From Pseudocercospora fijiensis CIRAD86 (Eukaryota > Ascomycota > Dothideomycetes > Mycosphaerellales > Mycosphaerellaceae), in contig NW_006921532.1 in assembly GCF_000340215.1 (NCBI RefSeq), forward strand, positions 9,081,172 to 9,145,171: a DNA stretch of 64,000 nt. The letters run 5' to 3'. Each line of letters starts with the position of its first letter. Position 1 is the stretch's first letter. Position numbers and translations under genes: made by a program. The notes under the pieces were generated by a model. It saw nothing but the letters and a program-made list of their open reading frames with translations. It ran no database searches and was not told the origin of the DNA. Shown piece by piece: positions 11,396 to 21,340 of the stretch.

Positions 11396-12069
11396 GTTAA
11401 TAGAGCTATTAGTTAGTCTTAGGTTTCGTAGTTAGACTCGGCCTAAGTATTTGCTTATCGAGTATCTTATACCGAAAGAGGATAGATTAAGACTAAAAAC
11501 GAGCTTAGATTCGTTAGGTATAGTAGCTCGGTTCCGTTAGTAGGAGAGAGCCGCCGTATAGAAGGCAAAATTCAGGTAGTTAGGGTAGCTAGGAAAGAAA
11601 TTCTAGTAGTTAGGCTAGCTAGGGTAGCTAGGAAAAAAAAATCTAGTAGTTAGGTAGCTAGGAAACAAAAAAAAGGTAGCTAGCTATTTACTGCCTAGCT
11701 GTTCCTAACGATACGATGCTATAAAAGAAAGGGTGTTTCCCTATAGCTACTAGTATACATCTACTACTCCTAAGTCCTTACCTTACCGTACGAAACCTTA
11801 AAACATACCGACCGATATTGTATATATACTAGGCGCTATACTAGGAAGGGTAATAACGAGACGATAGTCGAAACAGTCTAGTATACGAGCGAGATTACGA
11901 CAACGTCGAGAGGAGGTCGTATACTTACCTTCGAGCCTATCGAGTCCTAGACGACGATTAGGGCTAGATTTATCCTCTCCGAATCCTAGTAGTAGGAATT
12001 TATTATAGGGTACTACTACCTAGTCCTTACCTTTACGGAGTCTAAGCAGAAGGTTATTCGGAGATATAA
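11396..12069 (+). other. Region between ORF1 and the transposase, with short repeats
   Basis: At about 11,574-11,692 there are imperfect repeats of GTAGTTAGG/TAGCTAGGAAA with oligo-A runs, which may be the transposase promoter region. From about 11,790 to 12,060 a partly open frame may be the N-terminal part of the transposase gene (basic, with TLKHTDRY), but I cannot fix its start. Confidence 0.35.
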
Positions 12070-14940
12070 GAATATTAAGTATTAACCCGGAAATCTTCGA
12101 AAAGGCTAGCTAGGCGTATCTTTAGAAACCCGAGTATATAGAGCAGTTCAATTAATAGGTCTATAAGATATAGTTCCCTTTATACTTACGTTCGAAGGAG
12201 TATAAACTCCGGAAGTACTCGATGCGATAAGGGAGTAAGGAGCGAACGGACACATTCTAGAAGTTCTTTATAGAGGGGATATTGCACCGTTATACGACTT
12301 CTCGACTTAAAGGTTAACTAGTAATTGTCTACAACTTCTACGGTTTAATCTTAAAATACCCGAAACTAAGGGATAGGAACTTATCGCCTACGAACTATCT
12401 CTATTCTAAACGGTATCGGGAATCTTAAGGAGAGAGGAGAGTTAATATAGATACAGCGTTCTAGAAAGAGGTACGTCTTCTAAAATGCCGGCTATAGCTA
12501 CCGGCTATAGCTACCGGCTATAGCTACCGGCTATAGCTGCCGGCTATAGATTCCGGCTATAGATTCCGGCTACTTAAATCAACTATAGAGGTCTAGCTAA
12601 TTATTATAGGCTACGCTTAAGGAAGCTCTAGGATTAAAGGCTACCGATTTCTCCCCCGAAGACTTTAAGCAACTAGTAAACGAAATGCTAGCTATAAACG
12701 GTCTTCCGGAAGACTTCTACGAAAGGGAGTCTATATAGAAGATATACCTATATCTTATAAACTACCCTCCCCTATTTCTCGGCGCAATAACCTAGCGTAT
12801 TATATTCGAAAAGAATAAAGAGGCTACGTTAGACGATATTCGGGAGATCCTCCGTAATACTCGCCGAGTAGCTATTGCTATCGATAGCTAGTTAAGCCGG
12901 ACTATAAGAGCCTCCTTCCTCTCGATTATACTATACTTTATTAATTCGGATTAGAAACTCTAGGAACTTATAATCGGATTCCCTAAAATTCTAGGTTTCT
13001 ATACTAGCAAGGATATAGCGAAGCTTGTCTATACGGCAATAGATAGGGTTAGCGTAACAACGAAACTAATCTCGATTACTACGGACAACGCTAGTAATAA
13101 TCGAACATTATATAAGGCGTTGTATATACAATTCACTCGCATATATCTTTAAAATTACTAATTATATCGACAGGGTCGAGTACGTAGAGGAGATTATAAG
13201 GTCTACAATCTAGCCTAATCTTCCGAATATTAAGCTCGCTACGATTCCGGATACGCACGACAACACGCACGATAATAACGACAAAGAGGAGCCTACTAAT
13301 AGCCCTAGCCCTAACGAATCGGAGCCGACGTCGTTACTAGTTATATCCCTATAGAAGTTTCCCTATCTCGCTTATATAGTTCAAATCGCGATCCGAGCCC
13401 TCTTTAAGACGCTTAAAATTGTACTATTAAACGACAACTAATAGAAGATCCTAGATAAGGATAAAGTAAAGTCGAAAGTCGAGAAACTTATTATAGCAAT
13501 AAGACGGGATAAGGTAGAGAGCCTCGCTCTCGTTTTATATAAGGTATAACTTTTGTCCGTAGCCGGCACCTATAGCCGGCAACCTAGTATAGTTCTAACT
13601 CTTTTTCTCTAGCTTCGTCGTCTAGCAATATATACGAACTCGAGCTTATAGAGATATAACCGATTCGAGGCTATTTAAAAGAACCTAATCGAGCGCCCTA
13701 AAACCGATGCCTAGAATATCGTATAGAATAAGCGATAGCAAAAGCGGCCTCCTTAGCGCCTACTCCGTTTTACCTAAGACGTTAAGACCCGGTTCGATTC
13801 GACTTTCTATATAGTTACGAGGGGATATACTTTACGTACCGCTCTCGAGATCTATTAGAGTTCCGAGGGTATTAAGTAGCTCGGCCTTACCGCCGCCGAA
13901 TAGCGCTAAGTAGAGTATCTCGTCGATATTAGTAAGTATTACGCGAAGGTTACTACTACGATTAGAAGAACCCGAGGACCGACGATCTACCTTGTCTTTA
14001 TATACTATAACTAGCTCTTTAACGAGCTCGAGGAAACCGTAGCTAAGCTAGCTAAGAAGAGCGTTCCCTAGAAAGTAGCTATAACGAAAGCTATAGACAC
14101 CTCCTATACTAAGTTATATAAATATTATAGTGCTACCTTTAACTCGTTCGGGGATATCTATAGCGTTACGTACTTGCTTAACCCGGTAGAAAAGGATATA
14201 TACTAGTAGAGGCCGGAATAGAAGGCGGACGAGGTATAGCCGAAGCATTACTAAACTATTCTAGAAAAGATGTTCTACGAGCGTCGGAAAGAAACTAGTC
14301 TAAATGTAGCTCCTATAAAGAAAAAGAAGATTTAGAAGGCTCCGATATTATACCTATTTCGTAGGTAGGAAGTAGAGGCAGAAGAGGAAGCAACTACTAA
14401 AGTAAATAAAGAAGAGTTCGATCTCTATCGGCGCGCGAGTAAGTATAAACCCGTAGGCTCGGAAAGAGGGCTAATAATCTCTAGATCTTACCGGTCTTCT
14501 AGACGAATTCGGAGACGATATTCTCGCTATATAGTAGCGGTTAGAGCCTAAGTTTCTAACGATAGCGTCGGTCGCTCGGGACGTCCTCGCTATCCCGAGC
14601 GTAGGTATAGGCTATAAGAGGTCTTTTAGTATCGCTCGTTACTAGGGCCGCTTTAATCGAATATACTCGCCTACTACCTTCGAATCTATTATAGTATTCC
14701 GATACTATTTCCTCTACTAGAATTGCTAAGGTAGGTTACTAAAGATTATACTAAAGGAGTTAATCGAGGAATTAGAAAACCTTAAGATCGAAGAAACCTA
14801 GGAGCGCGAAGAGAATACGAAATTTAGTCTAAGCGAAACCCTAATTAGCGATAACGAAGAGGAGGAGGGCGGAGGTAGAAGGCGATACCGGGTCGAGAAG
14901 CGGAAACGTATATAGGCTTAAAGCAGCTTTAAGGAGACGA
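12070..14940 (+). pseudogene. hAT transposase (RIP-decayed)
   Basis: Reading through stops gives the core of a hAT transposase: NSDWKLWELIIGFP-like stretch (about 12,950-12,985) and the hallmark SITTDNASNN (about 13,070-13,101) containing a catalytic Asp. Later come NWLFNELEET, KYYSATFNSFGDIYSVTYLL (about 14,115-14,180), and the hATC dimerisation region with DDILA..RLEPKFLTIASVA (about 14,515-14,575) and SFSIARY.GRF (about 14,625-14,655). An intron is evident at 13,544-13,612 (GTATAA...CTAAC...CTCTAG), and another probably covers the GCCGGC array at about 12,470-12,590. The enzyme would cut at the TIRs and insert with 8-bp duplications, as seen. Stops are at Gln/Trp positions. Confidence 0.88.
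12483..12570. repeat. Array of about 8 CCGGCTATAG-type 12-bp units
   Basis: The unit is GCCGGCTATAGC/GATT, alternately read as TGCCGG or RIP-changed TACCGG. It lies in a probable transposase intron (GTACGT at about 12,469). The same motif recurs at some dozen other places in this element and not in the other transposons of the window. Confidence 0.8.
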
Positions 14941-15271
14941 AGCGTTTACGTATAAGGTAATATAGCCGGCGTATATAGCCGGCATATATCCGAAACGTAT
15001 TTCGAACTCCTAGGACCTAAACAGACTAGTTGCTATAGCAACCGACCCCGCTTATCTACGGACTATTTCTAATTCTCTATTCGCTCTTCCTCTCCTTCTT
15101 CCCTTTCCCTATATTCTTAAAAACAAATATACCTTAAGGATTCGGCTCTTCGGGCCTTCCTAAGCCGGCTACCTCCCCTTCCTTAAGCTACTATCCTTTA
15201 TTCGAATCTAACGATAACCTAATAAGGCGGTTTAATAGAAGACTATTTGTTCTAGAAGGTAAGAAGCATTA

Positions 15272-15925
15272 ATGTCTCCTTACGATTATATACTTATTAA
15301 TTTTCTAGGTCCTACCGATATACCCTCGTCGCCTAAACGCGTAGATAAATATCTTTAGAGGCTAAAGGGTAAGGGTAAAGCAAGCTAAGTATAGGGAGAC
15401 TATAGCGAGAACGAGATATCGGAAGAGTAAGGCTCTCCGTAGTATATACGAAGGAAGGGGATTCCTCGGAAAATAGTACCGAAAAATAAGAAGGCTATAG
15501 GTAGATAGGAGAAGGCTAAAAAGAGTAGGCGGACGAAGACTATCGTAAAGAAAAGTTATCTTTCTATTAAAAGAAAGGGAACAAAGTAGGACTCGACGAT
15601 AAAGAAGCGGCGCTTTAAACTAGGTACTATTGCCCTTCGCTAGATCCGGCTTTTCTAAAACAAAAGAGGGACCGAGCTTTTAATCCCTAAGACTCCCTTC
15701 TAGCGACTCGTCCGAGAAATTATATTAGATTTTTAGTCTAGTATACGATTTACGGCTAAGGCGATTAGTACTCTTTAGGAAGCTACGGAGGCATTTCTCG
15801 TAACCGAGCTTAAGCTTTTAAACCTCCTTACTATCTATACGAAGCGGGTTACTCTTTAAAATAAAGATATATAGCTTCTAGCTAAAATTCGGCGTCGGTT
15901 TATAGCGGATTAGTTAGAAATTGTA
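15272..15925 (+). pseudogene. H3A: divergent histone H3-like protein with a long basic tail, carried by hAT-1
   Basis: From ATG 15,272 a single frame, broken only by TAG/TAA, encodes a tail of about 112 residues (start MSPYDYILINF; Lys/Arg-rich later) and then a full H3 fold at about 15,607-15,905. Recognisable blocks are RRFKLGTIALR (H3: RYRPGTVALR), GTELLIPKTPF.RLVREI (STELLIRKLPFQRLVREI), STL.EATEAFLV (ALQEACEAYLV) and TIYTKRVTL.NKDI.LL (AIHAKRVTIMPKDIQLA). Stops stand at the conserved Gln of PFQ, LQEA and DIQ, as expected for RIP. It ends RRRFI where H3 has RRIRGER. Spacing in the fold equals canonical H3, without the longer loop 1 of many CENP-A proteins. The role on the transposon is unknown. 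Confidence 0.85.
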
Positions 15926-16560
15926 TTTAGTCGTTAGATTAACCTAGGAGGAGGCCTATTTTCGCATCCTTTTACCGGCTATAGGTACCGGCTATATTTC
16001 TAATTTTATCTCCGCGCCGTCCCTAAATCTAAGGTACGAAGTAGAAACCTAGCGCTCTATATTTACCCGGCTATTATAGAGACGAGCTATATTTAGATTA
16101 GTTTCTTCGTATATCGCGACCTAGCGGGTAGTAAGCAAAAGGGCGATAGAACGTTTATAATACGTCTCTATTTAGACCTAAAATATAAAGGTCCTAAGGA
16201 GCCCTAGCATCCTAACTATAAGGAGATTCTTTAGTATTAGCACTTTAATCCTCTATACTACGAGGTAGATAGTAAGCCTACGAGAGAGAAACTTTAACGA
16301 GAAATTCTCTATAATGCGTAGCGCTATTGTATAGCTATAGACACGTACTAAGTCCGGCAACTCGAAGAAGAATTAAGACAGCGTATTAGCGACCGAGGAA
16401 GAGATCGATAGTATACTAGTAGAGTCGAGGTCTTATAAGCGAAGTATAAGATAATATAGGCTCTTAGTCGTATAGAGTAACGTACTATATAAATAACTAG
16501 GCGTACTACTCTTATTCACTTACGACCTATATCCTAGGATACTCTTCTCGTACTTTTTAT
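15926..16560 (+). pseudogene. Possible C-terminal extension of H3A or separate ORF (unrecognised)
   Basis: The H3A frame continues, with stops only of the RIP type, past a GCCGGC-containing stretch (about 15,976-16,000) that may be an intron. It reaches about 16,440 (RTFIIRLYLDLKYKGPKEP; EELRQRISDRGRDR). The product would be charged, about 150-180 residues. I recognise no domain. Whether it is fused to the histone or is its own gene cannot be decided by eye. Confidence 0.4.
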
Positions 16561-17229
16561 ACTCTTTTCTAATACCTTACCTATAAGCGCTCCGCGATAA
16601 CCGAGTGAATATAAGCTATAGGGTTTCCGCTCGGTACCTTAGCCTCCGAGATAGGGCGGAGTTGAATTTAGAGCGATAGCCGGCACTCGTAGCCGGTATA
16701 TAGAGACGGTAGTAGGCCTTTTCCTGCTAAATAACTAGCTTGTTTAGTATAGCCTACCTAATATTTCTTATATTTACTAGCAATAGGCCTAGGTTACTTA
16801 TAAGATTACTATAGCTAGTAAAGGCATTACTAAAGAATATCTATACTATAGTAAGATACTATTATTACGCCGGCTATTTATTAAAAGGAGGCTTTCGCCT
16901 ATTACTATGCCGGCTATATATGCCGGCTATATATGCCGGCTATATTTCAAAGTCTCCCGTACCTGCCTTTTTTAGCCGTACCTACCTTTTTTAGCCGTGC
17001 CTGCCTTCTTTCCTTGCTCTAACGTTACTATAATATAGGCTTGCGCGAAGCTTGCTCTATTGCTTAGCGATACCGCGATACTACCGCTATATTCAACCTT
17101 CGTATCGATACCTATACCTCTACGCTCTATATCTACTACCTCCGTAATACCCTCGCTCCGCGCGCGCCTTCGTACACCTTCGTAACGTACTTTTTTCCTC
17201 AATTCGACGACTTTTATAATAGCGAGTCT
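16561..17229. other. Spacer of hAT-1 between the two histone genes
   Basis: It holds GCCGGC motifs at about 16,680-16,705 and an array at about 16,874-16,945, followed by repeats of TACCTGCC/TTTTTTAGCCG (about 16,960-17,010). A minus-strand frame without stops (16,972-17,202) has no recognisable similarity. Nothing else is evident. Confidence 0.4.
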
Positions 17230-17850
17230 ACTTAACTAAGTTACGACGCTTCGCAAGAAGGGACCTAGTACTTCTACGGGTCGTAATAAGACCGGAAATA
17301 GTAGAACGAGTACAGTACATTAACGTAAGAGGGCTGCTACTACTACCGCTAGCTCCGGTGCTAGAAAGGGCGTCGCGAGTAAGGCTCCGCGTAAGACAAC
17401 GGCGGGCAAGGCTCTACGTAAGACGACAACTAGCGCTTCTACTGCTAGTAGCAATCGTACGAAGCGTCGATAGCGCCTAGGAAGTAAGTCCTATTTATAG
17501 CCGGCAGCGTAGCCGGTATTCTTACTATCTTTTTACTAATCCTTCTTTAGCCGTAGCCCTCCGTAAGATTCGGTAGTATTAGAAGAGTTCTTAGCTCCTA
17601 ATCCGTAAAGCTCCTTTCTAACGACTTGTTCGCGAAATTGCCTAGGATTATAGAACGGACCTTCGCTTCTAAGCCTCCGCGATAGGCGCCCTTTAAGAGG
17701 CTATAGAAGCCTACCTAGTTCGTATCTTCGAATATATGTTTCTCTTCTACCTCTTTTCGGACTATACTAATACTATTTTAGCGGTTAACCTTATAGCTAT
17801 CTACGCGAAGCGTATAACGATTATAGATAAGGATTTCAAAGTACTCGATT
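17230..17850 (+). pseudogene. H3B: canonical-type histone H3 gene with two introns, carried by hAT-1
   Basis: A Lys/Arg/Thr/Ser-rich tail (SKAPRKTTAGKALRKTTT, compare STGGKAPRKQLATK) is followed by intron 1 at 17,484-17,550 (GTAAGT...CTAAT...CTTTAG). Splicing restores GTVALRKIR. The core then reads SS.LLIRKAPF.RLVREIA (17,58x-17,645), DYRTDLRF.ASAIGAL.EAI, EAYLVRIFE, intron 2 at 17,734-17,781, then VNLIAIYAKRITIIDKDF. Five conserved H3 Gln positions (YQKS, PFQ, IAQ, RFQ, ALQ) are stop codons here. Joining across intron 2 gives FESVNL against FEDTNL of H3, with no gap. The C-terminus departs from LARRIRGERA. The frame may run on to about 18,008. The gene is dead through RIP. Confidence 0.88.
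17484..17550 (+). other. Intron 1 of H3B with GCCGGC motif
   Basis: GTAAGT donor, CTAAT branch at about 17,536-17,540 and TTTAG acceptor. Removal joins GGA-A|CC into GTVALR. Two GCCGGC/GCCGGT copies are inside (about 17,499-17,516). Confidence 0.85.
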
Positions 17851-18009
17851 AGATTCTAAAAGGCTAGAATGTCTATATTCGAGACGGTGCTAGGTAGGAT
17901 AGATATTCTAGTAGAAAGGATGTTCGTAGTGTTATCTGTAAGCTTTTCTATATACGAAATAAGCCGCTATTATACGGCGCTATATACCGCGCTCTAAATA
18001 CTCTCTAAG

Positions 18010-18335
18010 TATATATATACAGTATAGTATGCTTTATTAGCCGTACGGAATAGAAGTCTCCTAAAATCCCGTTAGTACTAAGGAGTAAAAAGGCCGGCTA
18101 CGCTACCGGCTACGCTACCGGCTACGCTACTAGCTACGCTACTAGGTTTTTTAAAGAACTAAAAGAAGATAGACATTCCGGTTGATTTGTATTAGTTTAG
18201 ATTTTTATAAAAAGAAAATAGGGAAAAATAAGGAAGGTTGAAGAGCCTAATAGTTATAGTTATAGGTACTATCCCTATTTTCTAGAGTATATTATATACC
18301 TGCCTTCGCAACTCTACCTAATACTCCCTCTAAAT
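18010..18335. other. hAT-1 spacer after H3B
   Basis: CCGGCTACG repeats occur at about 18,092-18,140 (GCCGGCTACGCTACCGG...), followed by A-rich DNA. No gene is seen. Confidence 0.4.
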
Positions 18336-18745
18336 ATCCTTATACTCTACCTACTAAAAATTCAACTAGGTACCTAGACCTATAGCTGCCTCTATATCTT
18401 TTACTATCTTCTATAGGTTGAAGGCCTCTTCTATAGCAGCCTCTACCTCCTTATACAATACGAAGTTACTACCTGCCCTACCCTTTATATCTCCTAAATG
18501 ACTAAGAGTTCTAAGGAACGAACTAGTATTCGGCCTTAGTATAGCGAGTAACTAGTAGAACGTTCTATAGAGCTGCCTTATAGCTCTTTTATATACTATA
18601 CCGATACCGAGGGAGGAGCTATCCTAGTACTTAATATTGTCGAATAGTTCGGTAGGAAAGTGTATAAACTTCTTAAGGAGGAGGACTTCTAGGGAAATCG
18701 ATAAGTTCTGCCTAGATCTAGATAAAGACATTCTACTAAGTAGTT
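18336..18745 (-). pseudogene. hAT-1 minus-strand ORF (unrecognised)
   Basis: The minus strand has a frame of about 135 codons broken by only a handful of TAG/TAA codons. Segments read KKFIHFPTELFDNIKY, GIGIVYKRAIRQLYRTFY, RTLSHLGDIKGRAGSNFVLY and KEVEAAIEEAFNL. It looks largely helical and is convergent to the histone genes near the right end of the transposon. I do not recognise the family. The low stop density compared with the other frames supports a former gene. Confidence 0.5.
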
Positions 18746-19159
18746 AGGGAATTAAACCGTAAACGAAAGGATAAAATTCATACCTAAGGAGTGCAGTTTC
18801 CGAACTAAACTGTAATGCCTTGTATGTGTATATGCTTTTAATTAGTTAGTGCCCTTAGCTGATTGTCTATAGATCTGAGGTTATATAAGTACCTTTATAC
18901 AACTACGTAGCCTAAGTAGGATTCGAAAATTCTATAAGTACTAAGGACTAAAAATGCCGGCTACGCTACCGGCTATACTACTAAGTCTTACAAAGGGCTT
19001 GCTTGAAGCTACGTATACATTCGTACACTTCTTAAAAACCGATAAATTATATAGTTCGAACTAGCTACTTATATAGTTGCTTAGCAAACCAACCTAAACC
19101 AAACTAGAGTTTCGGCTTAGCAAACTAAACCAAACCAACCCGAACCACTACGGGGTCTA
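18746..19159. other. Right subterminal region and TIR of hAT-1
   Basis: It contains GCCGGCTACG motifs (about 18,957-18,980), repeated AAACCAAACC tracts (about 19,086-19,140) that match inverted TTTGGTTT tracts near the left end, and the right TIR ending at 19,159. Confidence 0.7.
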
Positions 19160-19167
19160 CTAATAAG
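19160..19167. repeat. Right 8-bp target site duplication of hAT-1 (CTAATAAG)
   Basis: Identical to 9,564-9,571. Confidence 0.95.
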
Positions 19168-21340
19168 GGATAGGGGATAACGATTTTTAATAGTAATCTC
19201 GTTTAGCCCCCTATAATCGACGTAGAGTCTTAGACTACTATCCTTCTTTAGTACGAATAGGATCAGCGTACCCGCCTCGCTTATACTAAGCTAGATCTAA
19301 TTATTATCTAAGGCTAAGCTTAGGTAATTACGAAGGTCGCTAAGCTCTCTTCCTAAAGAATAGTAGAGGGGCTTATATAGCGGCTTCGTACTAGGGATTA
19401 GGTCGATCGTATACTCTACGTCGTCGGGGAGCTTATATCGCGCTTCGGGCATTATAGTAAAGACGTCTTCGAAGTCTTTAAATTCTTCTAGTAAGGGAGA
19501 ACCCTTAGCGATATCGCGAAGTTAGCGAACGCTAATCGTATATATATATAGAGCGTTACGTATATCCTTCTAGAATTCCTATAGTTCCCGTACGCGTATC
19601 GTACGCGCTACGGCTTCGTTCCTATAGGTCTAGGTATCTATCGAGCTATCGACGATTACCTTTTAATCGCGCCTCTAAGGCCTACTAAGAATAATATTAG
19701 GGAGGGGCATTTCGAAAGCGTAGAATACTCTAGTAGTAATGCGTTCTTAGCCTATAGAGTCGGCGATCCGTAAGCGTAGATAATACGCTCTATAGTAGTA
19801 TCCTCGGTTATCCTAGAAACTATCGGTACTAGGTAGTACGGTATTAACAATCCGCTAAGGCTAGTATCGTAGAACGAATTCTTAAGATACTATATTAATA
19901 TTAGCGGCATTATCTAGCAAGTATTCGACGGCAACTTCCCCTTCTTACGTAACGATTGCTCCGCGTACGCGTCCCGTAGGTACTACTACTACTAAGCTAC
20001 TTAGTTAAGATTCCGTACCTATCCCTAGCTTTTAGGAGGTGCCTTGTCTTTTCCCTTAGCCTTCGGGTCGTTCTTCTTTTCCTTAGCGTTAGCGGCGACC
20101 TTACGTACTATAGGGTTATTATCTTTCTAGAGATAGCGGTTCGGGTACGCGTTCTTATAATAGCCTTTCTAGCGATAGCTATAATATTCGACCTTACTAA
20201 TATTATACCCGCCTTACGAGTTATCGCCCTTCGTATACTTTCCGCCTATGCTACGGTCGCGATTTAACTACTACTTACGGGCCTAACTATTAGATCGACG
20301 CTTCTTACCTTTACTACCTCTAGTTTTATCGTAGTTACGATCCTTGCGTTTACTAGACGGCTTATTAGGGGTCTCGATACGCGTCGCAAGCTCTACGAGT
20401 TCGTAACGCGTCGTTAGCACCGTATAGTATTTAATAATCGCGCTACGAATCGCCGGCTAGAGTTTAACGAGGAGGTAGCGGATCCTATACTCCTCGCTAT
20501 AGTCGCTAAGTTAATCTTCGAGTACTACGAGCTTAAGGGCAAAGCTTTAGACGGACTATTCCTTACGCTAACGGGCCGCCTTATACTCGAGGGTTACGTC
20601 TAGTATACGGTTTATAGGGTTCCCGAAGTAGTCCCGATAGAAGGTTTTAAAGTCCTAGTAGGTATAATTTTATAGGTCCTTAAGGCTGTTTTTATTATAC
20701 TATCGCTCCTACGTATCGCCTACGAGGTATATAATACTATAAAGTACCTTGCTTTCGTCCGTATAATAGGTAGCTCCGGATAGTATAAAGGTAATAGAAA
20801 GTTCTCGAAGGAATCGCCTCGACTCCTTAATCGTATCGCCTTTAAAGGGCTTAGGTTCCTTTAGGCGAGGCTTAATAGCCGTAAGACTAGCGACTACGTA
20901 GCTTATACTAGGCATAGTAGCTACGCTTAGCGCACTTCCGGAAAGAGATAGTCGATATAAGAGGGATTTAGCTCTTTAGGATTTAGGCCTCTAAATTCAC
21001 TCGTCTGCTAATTCTACCTCGTCCTTACTATCGTCGTCGTTACCTAAGGGAGGGGTTATCGTAGGACCTCCGCCGGCGGTACCGCTACTCGGAGCTAGCG
21101 TATCGCTAGCGTCCCTAAGGGTACGAAGACGCGCATTCTCTCGCTTAGCTTCTTAAGCCTATACTTCTAGCCTAAGTACTTCCTACTTAGCTAGAAATCG
21201 TTCGAGCTATAGGCGGGTCGCTTCTCGGCGCGCCTAATATTTAGCTTCGTTTTGTTATATTGCCGCGTCGTTTTCTAATACTATAGGCGCTCCTAATATA
21301 TTATTCTACGCGTTTCCCGCGCCCGGCGTATTCGGATCGC
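19168..21340 (-). pseudogene. Gypsy-B gag, protease and N-terminal half of RT (RIP-decayed)
   Basis: On the minus strand gag starts at about 21,340 (coiled coil LRLEV.A.EAKREN) and continues through 20,915-20,709 (KEPKPFKGDTIKESRRFL, a gag capsid motif). A decayed zinc knuckle follows at about 20,135-20,200 (YYSYR.KGYYKNAYPNRY, CCHC with Cys changed to Tyr by RIP). The protease region comes next. RT begins at about 19,480 (PLYYSLGRELSDLRNYL) and reaches [20 protein letters not shown] and the hAT-1 insertion. RT resumes at 9,563. Confidence 0.85.

Larger units (their letters stand above)
9572..19159 (+). mobile_element. hAT-1: complete 9.6-kb hAT transposon carrying histone H3 genes
   Basis: The ends are imperfect terminal inverted repeats: TAGACCCCGCAGTAGTTCGG at the left and the complement TAGACCCCGTAGTGGTTCGG at the right, differing only by transitions. 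They are flanked by perfect 8-bp duplications of CTAATAAG. The element splits the RT of Gypsy-B; the RT frame resumes on both sides. It encodes a hAT transposase (about 12,070-14,940), a basic protein (about 10,170-11,395), two histone H3-like proteins (15,272-about 15,925 and about 17,230-17,850) and a minus-strand ORF (about 18,336-18,745). Short GCCGGC/TATA repeats are dispersed over it. At 9,588 bp it is much longer than ordinary hAT elements of 2.5-5 kb. All genes are RIP-mutated, so it cannot move by itself now. Confidence 0.93.

Noticed and set aside
12483..12570. The GCCGGCTATAGC array as a simple microsatellite.
   Set aside because: The same motif occurs at many separate places in the hAT elements, including several introns, so it is more than a local slippage product.
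15272..15925. Calling H3A a centromeric CENP-A.
   Set aside because: The RRRFI end is suggestive, but loop 1 has canonical length and no other CENP-A mark is decisive.
16972..17202. Minus-strand frame of 76 codons without stops, basic, divergent from H3B; tested as histone H4 because fungal H3 and H4 genes are often divergent.
   Set aside because: Only a short, gapped resemblance (GIT...RRG) to H4 was seen and the rest does not align, so it is not called.
9572..19159. Starship-type giant element as explanation for the multi-gene cargo.
   Set aside because: No tyrosine-recombinase captain is seen; TIRs, 8-bp duplications and the transposase are of hAT type.
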